Shown piece after piece: positions 10,850 through 20,445 of a stretch of 64,000 bases of DNA. Both the position numbers and the translations under genes were made by a program. Source of the DNA: Capitulum mitella (taxonomy: Eukaryota > Arthropoda > Thecostraca > Pollicipedomorpha > Pollicipedidae); contig CP099846.1 of assembly GCA_030062745.1 (NCBI GenBank), forward strand, positions 29,533,201 through 29,597,200, read 5' to 3'. Each line of letters starts with the position of its first letter. The stretch's first letter is position 1. Under the pieces are notes generated by a model. The model did no database searches, had not been told where the DNA came from, and was given only the letters and a program-made list of their open reading frames with translations.

Positions 10850-11974
10850 GTGAACCTCCACCCGGTGTACCTGGTCTCCGTGCTGCGGCAGTCGGCCTCG
10901 CTATTCAGCAACCTACAGAGCGTGGCGCGCGTGCTGGACCTCATCTGCGAACGGGAGGTGCGTCAGCCGGGCGGCGGCAACGAGGTGCTGGCCGTGAAGG
11001 CGCACTACCTGGCGTGCATCTTGCGCTCCCTGGAGGAGACCCGTCGCGGCCTGGTGTCCCGCCAGACCGGGGACGACGACCCGCTGACGCCCGAACAGCT
11101 GCTGGAGCGCGTCTGCGACCAGCACGTGCGCGCCTGGCTGCGCTGCAACGACAACATGGTCGAGGAGTACCAGGAGAACTACGTGCGCGAGTGCATCAAG
11201 AGCTTCCCGTGCCGCGAGACGCCGCTGTTTCAGCAGCTGGTGGCGAACCTGGCGCGCGCGCCGCCGGCCGCCGCCGAGACGACGGCGCTCGGGCTGCTCA
11301 GCGCCGCCATCAACGGACAGCGCGCCTTCCAGGACGAGAAACAGTGCTGGGCGTGCGGCGAGGAGGGCGCCACCAAGCGGTGTGCCGCCTGCCGCGCCGT
11401 CCAGTACTGCGGCCGGCCCTGCCAGCGCGCCCATTGGTTCACACACAAGCGCTTCTGCGAGGCGCTGAAGGCGCGCGTCGCCGAAAGGGAACGGAAGGCG
11501 CGCGAGGCCGGCGAGGCGGCGGTGTCAGAGGGCGCGGAGACGCCTGCCGTGGCGTCAGAAGGCGCAGAGACGCCTGCCGTGGTGTCAGAGGGCGCGGAGA
11601 CGCCTGCCGTGGCGTCAGAGGGCGCGGAGACGCCTGCCGTGGTGTCAGAGGGCGCGGAGACGCCTGCCGTGGCGTCAGAGGGCGCGGAGACGCCTGCCGT
11701 GGTGTCAGAGGGCGCGGAGACGCCTGCCGTGGCGTCAGAAGGCGCGGAGACGCCTGCCGTGGCGTCAGAGGGCGCGGAGACGCCTGCCGTGGCATCTCAG
11801 GCCAACGGAGAACAGCCGTCCGGCGCGTCACACACCAAAGAGGAGGAGTCCTCCGGTAGCCCCGAAAACCTTGTTGCGAAGGCAGCGGCGATGGGAGAGG
11901 GAAGAGAGACCGCGTCCGACGGCGCAGCCGGGAACGCTGGAGCGGACTGGCGTGCAGGCGGCGGCGTCAGTTAA
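10850..11974 (+). CDS. ANKMY2: ANKMY2 exon 4: helical region, MYND zinc finger, repeat tail, stop
   Basis: The exon opens VNLHPVYLVSVL (human NLHPVKIVMLV) after the acceptor GGTCCGCAG and runs 374 codons to TAA. VLDLICE, NEVLAVKAHYLACI and ECIKSFPCRETPLFQQLV match the conserved middle. The MYND finger runs from CWACGEEGATKRCAACRAVQ through YCGRPCQRAHWFTHKRFC, with all C and H ligands present (residues about 326-363). MYND fingers bind proline-rich partner peptides. The tail then has nine copies of a SEGAETPAV decapeptide (residues about 384-474) and an acidic, serine-rich end. The antisense frame is also open through the repeat but is only a shadow. No clear AATAAA follows the stop. Confidence 0.95.
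   Translation: MNLHPVYLVSVLRQSASLFSNLQSVARVLDLICEREVRQPGGGNEVLAVKAHYLACILRSLEETRRGLVSRQTGDDDPLTPEQLLERVCDQHVRAWLRCNDNMVEEYQENYVRECIKSFPCRETPLFQQLVANLARAPPAAAETTALGLLSAAINGQRAFQDEKQCWACGEEGATKRCAACRAVQYCGRPCQRAHWFTHKRFCEALKARVAERERKAREAGEAAVSEGAETPAVASEGAETPAVVSEGAETPAVASEGAETPAVVSEGAETPAVASEGAETPAVVSEGAETPAVASEGAETPAVASEGAETPAVASQANGEQPSGASHTKEEESSGSPENLVAKAAAMGEGRETASDGAAGNAGADWRAGGGVS
11521..11790 (+). repeat. Nine 30-bp units coding a decapeptide repeat in ANKMY2
   Basis: Exactly nine 30-bp units encode (V/A)SEGAETPAV. The first residue alternates V, A, V, A through unit 8, and the ninth unit is again A. The true period is therefore a 60-bp dimer, as expected from unequal exchange or slippage of two-unit blocks. 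All units keep the frame and differ by only one or two bases, so the array is young and probably polymorphic in length. Confidence 0.95.
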
Positions 11975-13658
11975 CGGGGCGCCGGCTCCCGCTGGTCTCC
12001 GCATGCACCGTTCGGTGTACTCGATGTTCTGAGCGGTCACACGCGCTACATGTCATGTTAAATCCGCACGCTGTGCGCCGGACAGGCGACAGCTTCCAAA
12101 CCCAGGTGGGGCTGGCGACTGACAGCGGCTGTGCGGGGGCCTGCGAGTCGATGTTCCCGGGCTTATCGTGCTGGCGTGGGGCGCCCTGTGGCCGGTGGTG
12201 GTGTTCCTGTGCCGTCTCCAGCCGTGAAAGCCGCTGGAGCGCTAGACGCACTGCCTCGTGTCCTCGGCCGGGAAGTGTTCGCTCTGATCAGCGCTTTATA
12301 TGTTGCCTGGCTAACAGCGTGCTCCCCAGGTTTGGTGAGACCCTCATGGGCGTGGCCGGTCGGCCTGGCTGCTCTGTTTTGTGATGCGACGTGCCCGTGC
12401 AATACACTTATCTGCCGGCCAGCGCCGCCTCACATCCGAAACAGACCAGCAGTGGCGTACTGGCCCTGCACGTGAAGCAGAACCGGGCTGGACTGAACTG
12501 GACGAACCACAAACGCTATGACCGGAACTAAGATTTGTCGGTGTCTAGTATTTCTAAGGAATATCGATAAGATGTTCGTTGAAACTGACTTGCGAATGAA
12601 AAACTGCGCTACATGGGGTGGGTGCCCGCCTCAACTTCTGCAGACTGCCATTACGCCATTGTATGCTTCATCGGCAGCATCGCGTTCAAAAGCCCTCCCC
12701 CTCTTTTGATAGATTGAGTGGCCTCCGAAAATGAAGGTCATGCTGCCATCGTGAAGCAACCGGACCCTGGTAATGGCGCGACGGGAAAGGTTTTGTAAAT
12801 GGCCACTAGAGGCGCTTCATCGCGGTGGGCTATGTGCAGCTACTGAAGATCGCCCTCGTTGTGGCGCTTCTTCCCACGATGGGAAACTCCAAACCACTGC
12901 GAGTGAGCATCGTAGTGGTCGGAATGCGTGCACGTTGTGATTTCTAATGACACGAATTTTTCAGAAACGTAAAATACCAATCCTACTGTTACTATGTTTC
13001 TTAGCAGATTAATGGTAACGTGTGCTGCGAGAATAACAACAATGTGCACGTCTGACTCAATCGAGCAAAGTGGGATGGAGAGTGGCTCGTGGTGGGTACA
13101 CCAGCGCGCAAGCAACACCAACCACGCTCATGTGGACTGCTGTCATTACGTATCTTGAAGAATGGTGCGTATGGCCAGGGGCGGCGCCACGGATTTGAAC
13201 TGTGGGGTATTATACCAGGGACGCAGCCCAAACGATGAGCTCTTTAAAGACGTCCTCAAGATCCCCGCCTCAAAACTGGCTTTCTCTTCAGCTTTGGATC
13301 ATTTCGTATTGCGCTTTAAAACCTTTACAATGACGAATTTGCCGCTTACCTGACCAAGAAGGTGGTAATACTCCTACAGAAAATTGTGTGCGTTACATTA
13401 CAAAACAATCCTCAGTGGAAGACATTTTTTCATAGTCTGTCCGAGTCAAGATTTCATTGGCAAAATGGCGTCATCAAAACTTAGCCGTATTGTGCACCGG
13501 ATTGTAGATTGCTGTAGAAGTCGGGTAATCGTCTCCACCATCGTTTGGTTATTAAAATGACTAAATTTTCAGAATGCTGCCATATACAAAACACCTTCAC
13601 AATTATATTTCACCGTACGAGTTGCGATTATCGTGGGGTACTGGGTATAAGCAGTACC
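11975..13658. other. Region 3' of ANKMY2
   Basis: The 3' untranslated and intergenic DNA. No canonical AATAAA occurs soon after the stop. A partial CTCF-like match (CCACTAGAGGCGC) lies at 12803-12815. Fragments resembling the MITE ends noted at 17.6 and 18.3 kb occur near 13177-13226. No coding sequence is supported. Confidence 0.5.
13651..13658. repeat. Left target-site duplication of the hAT element
   Basis: GCAGTACC directly abuts the left terminal inverted repeat and recurs exactly at 17335-17342. Confidence 0.85.
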
Positions 13659-16600
13659 CATAGGTGGGCACTGGTCCGTTACTCCGTTACTCCGTTACCA
13701 ACGAAGTTACTTTTTTGAGTAACGGAGTAACGGACCCGTTACTTTTATTTTACTGTAACGGACTGAGTAACGGAAGTTACTTTTGTGGTCCGTTACTGCG
13801 TTACTTTTTGGTCCGTTACTCCGTTACTCCGTTACTTTTTAAACTCCTTAAAGACACCGCCCGGCTTTATTTGCATCGGCACACGCCATTGGCCACTTGA
13901 ATAGACAATACCCAATAGCGTGCGGCGATACAAGCGCGGCTGGGCGCGCACTCAGCTGACAATCGCGGAGTAAACTTGTTGACAATATTCGTCAGCTGAT
14001 AAACGTTGACGGCAAGCTGGCGGCAATGGTTCAGTATAAAGGCCAGCTGACTTTGGTCTCTTTTGGGACAAAAGTATTGAATTATGCGTAAGTTTGATAT
14101 GACTTAAAATTATAAATTAACCAGTCGTCGTTTTTCAGGCTAAAAGATATCAAAGTTATTGTCATTTATACTGGAACAGCCAGCTGACGGCAGTTTTCAA
14201 TGTTGTCTCAAGTTAGTCACGGATTGCTTACCACCGCCACACGGTTCCCCGCCAAGATCACGCAAGGCTGTTGAGCACATGATTACTGCCGCCGTGGCCT
14301 TGGATCTGTGATGTCCATGAGGTGATGGAGTGGTGATTGATTCTTGACTGGCCTGAAATTTTAACTATCTGACACTAAAATGTCCCATCAAGGCGTCTTT
14401 ACGCCGCCACTGGAGGTCGAAAACCTTGACTCCGAGTCCGACGGTGCCTCAGCTTCGGAGGCAGAGGGCGAGCCCGGTCTGGGTCACCCATGGCCACATC
14501 TAGAAACGTACTTTGAGTTTAAGGAGGAGGGGAAAAACGTCATTTTTACGTATGTCCTGTGCCGACCGAAAGAGGTTATAATCAAGGGTCACAAGAGTAG
14601 CCTTTCAAACCTAAAGGCACATATCAAGAGGAAGCATTATTTACGGTATTTCCAAGTGAGAACAGAATGTGCACAATAAGTTGTCAGTAGTGAAGCATAA
14701 TTATGAAGCTTTTCGACTATTGCTTGGACTATTTGCCTTAACTATATTCTCTGCAGGTAGTGAGATTCACATTACCCTGGGGGGGGGCAGATCTGCGGTA
14801 ATCTACCTTTCGGCCGACGCTTACGCGTAATTTTTGGGGACTCGAAAGTGGCAACACAAGTTGTGTGAACAATTTAGCCCATTCAGGCATTTTTCTAAGC
14901 ACTGGCCCCTACTGGATGTGTAAACTGACTTGGTTAGGTAACTCTTGAATTTTGATTCAGTTGACACAGGTTTGCCTTCAGCCGATACGAGCTAACCAAA
15001 CCAAAAAACAGGCAAATTGAACCTAACAAAAAATTAGTTTTACATGCCCATCTAGGGCAATCCCTGCAACCATACAGTAGGTTTTAGGTGAGGTTAGGTT
15101 AAATTATTTTTAACTTGGAGGACAGGCTATATTGTCCATGCGATTCGAGTTACCACTGCTGCGTTCCCGAAAAAGATATCAACTAGCCGAAACACCTTTC
15201 GGCTGACACATTATTTTTTGTAGACGCAGAAGTGAGGACCCAAACTCAAACATGATATGAGCCGTTGCCACTTTTGCACCTTCGAAAAATATGCATTGGC
15301 CCAAAGGTGAAGATTACCAATTCTGCCCCCTCCCCTCCCCGCCCTTCCAGAGATCTCGAGATGCATTCGTCCAGTGTTGATGGGATGAATGCCATTTAAT
15401 ATGTTTCAACGAGATCTCCAATTCCGGACCCCAAAAATTCCAAAATTGCGAAAATAGGGCGTGGGGGCAAACAAACTCCAAAATTTCGGGATTTTTGAAA
15501 GGTCACTGCGGCCGTGTTTACCAACCAATTTTCATGGGTATAACACGGTTCAGCTTGGAATGTCCAAGTCTTTTATATACCGAAAGCTGAAATTTAAAAT
15601 AGAAAACCATAGGCAGTTCCAGGGAGGGCAAGAAGGGTGATTTTTGAAATAAGAAATTTCCTTTGTTTTTGTTTGTTTTGGGTGATATAAACATCAGATG
15701 TACAACTAGCAAGCCAGTTTAAGTTTATATGTAGCGCAGAGGTGGATCCAGGTAAACAAAATTGGGAGGGCACCATAAGCACATTAGTGTGCTCCCCCAT
15801 TTTTTTCAGTACCTGGGTGTGCGTTCGCCTGAAAATGTGTGTGCATACGCATTGTTTAGGATGTGTATGACTATATAAATGAGTCAGTGATCTTTATTTC
15901 TACTCAGAATGTCACGATAGTGAACCGCACAACTTTGCAGCTTCACGCACAGCACATTACCGCCGAAAACGGGGGCTTGGAACCGCCTCTGCGGGACCGA
16001 TTTTTTTTTTAATGTTGACAAAACACGTGTTTATCAATTCCATGAAATGCCAGAACATCTTGTGGCGCTGCGGCAAACAGTGTGGGAGCGACAAGCAAAA
16101 AGACACGGGTAGCAGAATCTGCCCCCCCCCACAGGGAATAGGGTTAAATGAAGTGTTTTTAACCCGTCTCCGGCCGGGCTCAGAATGCCCTTTGCCCGGC
16201 CAGAGGGGGAGCGCGGATTTCCGCACCTCTCAGGATCTCGGCTCCCATATGTCGCACGGAAAAAAGGAAAACACCGGCGGAAAGGTTTTGTGAAACCGAG
16301 ATGAAAACATTCAAGAGTTTTCACCTCAGGTCAATTTTGAGGCCACCAGACGCCATGAAACGTCAAAACACGTCCTTGGAATTAGGTAAATAGACACAAT
16401 ACCTTGTCCCTAGAAAGCTGACATATACTGAACGGTAAGACAATAGCGAGTTCATTGATATCAATTTTGGCCTTTCACAGGGGTCAGGTCGGGTCACATC
16501 ATCGTTCCAAAATGTTCCACTTGTGAACGGCTAACATCCTCCGTTGCATCTTGCTTATGACCATGTTTTTATAGCTAATTTGTCTTTTCAAGGGTGCTGA

Positions 16601-17334
16601 AGAGGTACTAAAGCACCTTTTTTTAGTCTTTTATTTCACAATAATAAAATCCATATACGTCATGTTTTTTTTAGTCGTTCGTCGTTTGGCATTAAAAAAA
16701 AAAAAAAACGTCAGGGGTATCAGGAATCTTACCTCCACGCACGCGCTCGTACACAAACTAATACACACACATAATTTCAAAACAAAACAAGAAGTTCGCG
16801 AGACCGAAACGAACTCTGAACGGAGACATGTTCAGGGCGGATACTTCGAGAGGCATTGTTGATCAAACCCAGTCGATAGATGTCCGCTGTTTGTCGCATT
16901 TTGCATGCGTCCGCTCCAGCGCCGGTTGTTCCGGCTCCGTCGGCGCCGCGGGCAATGAACAGGAATTCGTTGGTTTGAACATTGTGGCTAACACAGTGGT
17001 AGAATACCCGCCGCGGCTGTTGTCCCGGCGCCGCCGACTCTACACGGCTGGTGAGGGCAGTGGGCAGCTAGCGGAGCGTTTTGGGTAAGCGCTTTTTGTT
17101 TCTTCCCTTTGTATATGGAATGCGTTTTACAACCACAAAGCAGCATAAAAGACTTAAAACCCGCGTTCGCTTGGTTTTCACTGCATTTAAAAAAGTAACG
17201 GAATAACGGAGTAACGGTAACTTCCGTTACTTTTTAAGGCAGAGTAACGGAGTAACGAGTAACTGACTGGCTTTTTTGAGTAACGGAGTAACGAGTAACG
17301 AAGTTACATTTTTTAGTAACGATGCCCACCTATG
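13659..17334. mobile_element. hAT-superfamily DNA transposon remnant
   Basis: Perfect 12-bp terminal inverted repeats, CATAGGTGGGCA at 13659-13670 and TGCCCACCTATG at 17323-17334, bound a 3676-bp element. An 8-bp direct repeat GCAGTACC lies on both sides (13651-13658 and 17335-17342). An 8-bp target-site duplication is diagnostic of hAT elements. Both ends carry subterminal arrays of AGTAACGGAGTAACGG-type motifs (about 13675-13845 and 17190-17320), which hAT transposases use as binding sites. The only recognisable coding is a BED-like finger near the 5' end. The rest of a normal hAT transposase was not found, so the copy is a remnant or an internally rearranged, non-autonomous element. Confidence 0.85.
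14380..14679 (+). pseudogene. hAT transposase N-terminal fragment, BED-type zinc finger
   Basis: A 99-codon frame. After an acidic leader (ENLDSESDGASASEAEGE) come HPWPHLETYFEF, then VLCRPKE and LSNLKAHIKRKH. This fits the BED finger pattern: an aromatic WxxF-like start, a cysteine pair, then H-x4-H. Only one of the two expected cysteines is present (a tyrosine occupies the first position), so zinc binding is doubtful. A possible donor (AA|GTGAGA) near the end means the frame could once have been spliced onward, but no downstream catalytic or dimerisation exon was found. Confidence 0.6.
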
Positions 17335-17342
17335 GCAGTACC
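17335..17342. repeat. Right target-site duplication of the hAT element
   Basis: GCAGTACC directly abuts the right terminal inverted repeat and is identical to 13651-13658. The perfect match suggests the insertion is not very old. Confidence 0.85.
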
Positions 17343-17514
17343 CCACAATCAAATAACCGTAGTGTACTGGCACCCCACATACCCCACGGTACGGTGTCGC
17401 CCATGCGTGGGGCAAACAGTTCTTGCAAACACACGGGTACTCAAAGCTGCGCAAGGATTGGGAATTGGCCACCAGAAGCGCTGCGTCAAAGTAGCGTTAT
17501 GTGCATCTAATGGA

Positions 17515-17542
17515 AATGGTTCTGCGGGCCCGCAGAACCATT
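17515..17542. repeat. Perfect 28-bp palindrome
   Basis: AATGGTTCTGCGGG is followed directly by its reverse complement with no spacer. The flanks continue imperfectly (GGA/TTTTC). Confidence 0.9.
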
Positions 17543-17619
17543 TTCATTTCCTTCTTTCTATTATGAGAGGCCAGTCGTCGCGCGTTTCGTGTGACTGACT
17601 CATGAATGAGAAATCGCTC

Positions 17620-17785
17620 AGGCGCAGCTAAGGGGGGGGGGCCGCCCCCAACGGCGCCCCCTTAGGCCCGCAGTATTTGTGAAAACCATTGCACATCGTC
17701 TTCCCGGCAGGCGGTTTTCGTATGATTTCACTTCACATTTAGAGCTCCGGCCCTCCCGTTAAGAAAATCCTGGCTGCGTCCCTGA
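17620..17785 (-). mobile_element. MITE-like element, copy A
   Basis: About 165 bp with ends GGCGCAGC and GGCTGCGTCCCTG that are imperfect inverted repeats. It is the inverted relative of copy B at 18299: both share CAGCCAGGATTTTCTTAA, GGGAAGACGATGT and CAATGGT in order. AGAAATCG occurs on both sides (left at about 17611-17618, right at about 17785-17792), consistent with a target-site duplication of about 8 bp. It is non-coding and GC-rich, with a G-run near one end. Confidence 0.6.
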
Positions 17786-18298
17786 GAAATCGTGACTGAC
17801 TCGCCTTGTCTGAAACCATGCCTTTTGCAACGAGGGGAAGGCCCATCCTTGTAGCCTAGCCGACCTCCAAAATGTTGATATTTTCTTGGATTTCGCATTT
17901 CGTTTCATTGTTTTTGAAACCTAACGCACCAGGTCTGCACAAATTTTATCTCAGAAACTAATCACCTTTTCGGTCGGAGAACGCAGGCAGGCAACAGTTC
18001 GCCCTCGGTCTTCCAGACATAGAGGGAGGTACGGCACTGATGGACTTGGATTGATTGATGAGACTTGGATTCGTCAGCAAGAAGTTCGTTAATCCATAGA
18101 CGTAATAAACGCGTCATAGAGACCTGATATATATTACTACTTCTGTACGTCATGAAATAATCTCAAAATGTGCTTGAATCCTATTCAACACATTGGCCAT
18201 TCAGTACTCAATTGTGGCCATGCCGCAGTTTGAAAAACGTTAGATCTGAAATAGTGCTAACACACAGCGAACCCGTGTTCATCGCTCACCAGTTGGCG

Positions 18299-18467
18299 CA
18301 GGGACGCAGCCAGGATTTTCTTAAGGGGGGGGGGGGCGGAGCTCAGGGTGAACTGAGGCCATACGGACAACCGTCTGCTGGGAAGACGATGTACAATGGT
18401 CTTCGCAAAAACTGCGGGTCTAGGGGAGGAGGGGCCGGGCCCCCCGGCACCCCTTGGCTGCGCCTCT
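18299..18467 (+). mobile_element. MITE-like element, copy B
   Basis: Starts CAGGGACGCAGCCAGG and ends GGCTGCGCC. The internal sequence matches the reverse complement of copy A over most of its length (for example GAAGACGATGTACAATGGTC). AGTTGG occurs just before and just after it, an imperfect candidate target-site duplication. CAGGGACGCAGCC-like ends are common in invertebrate MITEs; the family is not named here. Confidence 0.6.
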
Positions 18468-19810
18468 TAGTTGGGAGCACTTGTCCGACTTGAATTGCTA
18501 GAGATCGGCGTGTATAAATCCAGTGCAATGTCAGATTCACATCCCTGCCATGGTAGTGAGCAGATTATGTCTCAATGACCACACCGAGTGACTGCACAGG
18601 ACTACGAGATACAAACGGGATGTGTGGGGCCTCGAAATAACCTGTGTCCAAACAGCTGCCTCTCCTCAGACGGAAGTGGAGTCTGCATGTGAAGGAAACA
18701 GTGTGACCTGATATTTCCGATCTTCAATAATGCAGGCTTCCGATACGTGAAACCTGCTATAGCGGAAGACAAAAAACGCAGGACAAATGGCACATGGATA
18801 TATATTTTTCTACAATCGACTATCGTACTCAGGTATAATGCGATTTGAAGTACAGACAACATGTAGACTGCGCCGGTGGTACCCACTCAACAAAGAAAAC
18901 AATATATCCTCCATGCAGGCCACACTAAAAACAACGTCCTCCAAATGGTCAATTTCTGAACATGAGCGGAGCTCGCGAGATATTAAGTGCCGATCTTCAA
19001 TGAACAGTCGGCCCCACGGCCCGGCCGCCGCCCACCTCTGCAAAAGCTCATCACCACAAAAATAGCAGCAGGGGCGCCGCCGCCCAGTCGCACTCGCTCT
19101 CACGCTCTCTCGCGCACAGACGGGAGCTCAGGCCCGTCTCCGTCCCGGCCAGGGGCTCTAATGCCAGGATGAGCAAAGGGGGCGCCGTCCGCTCAGAGTC
19201 ACGCAGCGGCGGGGGGGGGGGGGGCTTACCTGGCCGGCGAGATCAGAGGTCACGCGCCGGCCGCCGTCCGACGCGCTCTCGCCTCCAGCGGCCGGGTATG
19301 TACAGGCGGACCCGGCGGGCGGGCAGGGAAGGGGGGGGGGGAGACGCGGCGAGCGCGGGAGCAGCCAAGCACGAACGGCCGGAATGAACGTAATACTGAC
19401 GTCGTGTCGCCGGCCCCAAGCGGGGCGCAGTCTTGGCTGGGGCTGAGCGCGCGCGCGCCCCGCAAGGTAAAAACACGGTCGGGCCGAGCCAGCCGCTCTC
19501 TGATCCCAAACAGGCAGACGTGAATAGCAGAGGCGCGCCGCCCCGAAAATGACACAACTCACGAGTAAAATACGTAATGCACTTATGGAATATCATGCAC
19601 GAATCGGCCGAGCCGACATTTCCCTCCGCGACACACGCACGCGTGTTCCTCGGTCATAAAATAACAACTTTGTACACAGAACACTTGTGCGGCCTTTGTA
19701 AATTGGTCACTGCGGCCGCAATGGCGCGCCCGCCCACCTAGCCTACCGGTCCCGCGTTCGCTCGCAACGCGCTTGGGCCGGCCTCCGGCCCGCCCACTAT
19801 GTACACTAAC

Positions 19811-19822
19811 GCCACCTAGCGG
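19811..19822 (-). promoter_or_regulatory. CTCF-like motif
   Basis: On the minus strand CCGCTAGGTGGC fits the core CTCF consensus apart from one position. It lies in the GC step between the two convergent genes. Binding is inference. Confidence 0.3.
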
Positions 19823-20098
19823 GGCGCGATTCGAGTCAGTATGTATCACATGTGACGCCACGCGGCGACAGCGCCCGCTCTTCGGCCACCAGCTGCCGCC
19901 AGTGGCGCCGCCCACGGGCGACCCCGAAGTTAAGCTGTCACCAGCCGCCGGTAGGTGTCGCTACTGTTGGTGCTGTAGAGAATGAGGCGGCACCGCACCC
20001 TGAAGTGACGAAACGCCACACATGAGGAGTCACCGAAACACAAACCATGGGGATATTATGACTGAGGCAACAAGCACAACAACTACCGGAAGTGCAAT

Positions 20099-20445
20099 TC
20101 AGACGGTTGAAACAAGCAACTGAATGTTCCAGGACATGTAAAAGACTACCACCACCACTGCAAGAATGTCAAGACGCAACGTAAACCCAGGCATCGAAAA
20201 AAGATATATTCCTTTTTTAACTGCTCTGAGGATTTTTCGAAAAATATGAGGAGCATTTTCGAAGCCATAGGTCCACCTGCTGCACGCCATATGTGGCCTC
20301 ACGTCACGTACGGAATGACTGACGTTGCTGACATTCATGTTGAACGGGATGCCGGCCGCACTGGGGTGCATGTGATGAGGTATGTCGTCGTTCTTCTCTT
20401 CCTCTCGCCGCTTCAGGCAAGCTGCCTTCGGGTTCAGATTGCGCT
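20099..20445 (-). CDS. da: E-protein exon after the bHLH: ERNLNPKAACLKRREEEK
   Basis: The acceptor TTTCCCGCCAG precedes AGCGCAATCTG. With the G carried from either bHLH exon it reads ERNLNPKAACLKRREEEK, a signature identical in fly and vertebrate E-proteins. It continues NDDIPHHMHPSAAGIPF and stays open to TGA at 20099. The last part (including DILAVVVVVFYMSW) is hydrophobic and unlike any E-protein. A consensus donor (TCC|GTACGT, exon end 20312) or GAC|GTGAGG (exon end 20303) probably ends the exon earlier, in phase 0, with a further C-terminal exon not recognised. The conserved first 54 nt are certain; the end is not. Confidence 0.8.

Larger units (their letters stand above)
3541..11974 (+). 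other. ANKMY2: ANKMY2 gene span (four coding exons)
   Basis: The gene joins 3541-3714, 7486-7651, 10251-10390 and 10850-11974; all junctions are GT-AG and the phases agree (0, 1, 0). The product is 534 residues, longer than the roughly 440 of vertebrate ANKMY2, mainly because of a tandem-repeat tail. Domains in order are three ankyrin-type repeats (residues about 35-140), a conserved helical middle, a MYND zinc finger (about 326-363) and a low-complexity acidic C-terminus. Vertebrate ANKMY2 is a cytosolic and ciliary adaptor that binds FKBP38 and helps adenylyl cyclases reach cilia in Hedgehog signalling; that role is inferred here by homology only. A CAG acceptor ends just before the start codon (about 3529), so a noncoding 5' exon probably lies upstream; it was not identified. 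Confidence 0.93.
17343..20098. other. Intergenic DNA between the hAT element and the E-protein gene
   Basis: It holds a perfect 28-bp palindrome at 17515-17542, two MITE-like copies (17620-17785 and 18299-18467) and a sharp rise in GC at about 19.0 kb. The GC-rich block 19.15-19.95 kb includes a strong minus-strand donor (GCCAG|GTAAGC, exon side ending at 19237), possibly the first exon of an unseen minus-strand transcript. No coding exon is supported. Confidence 0.5.
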
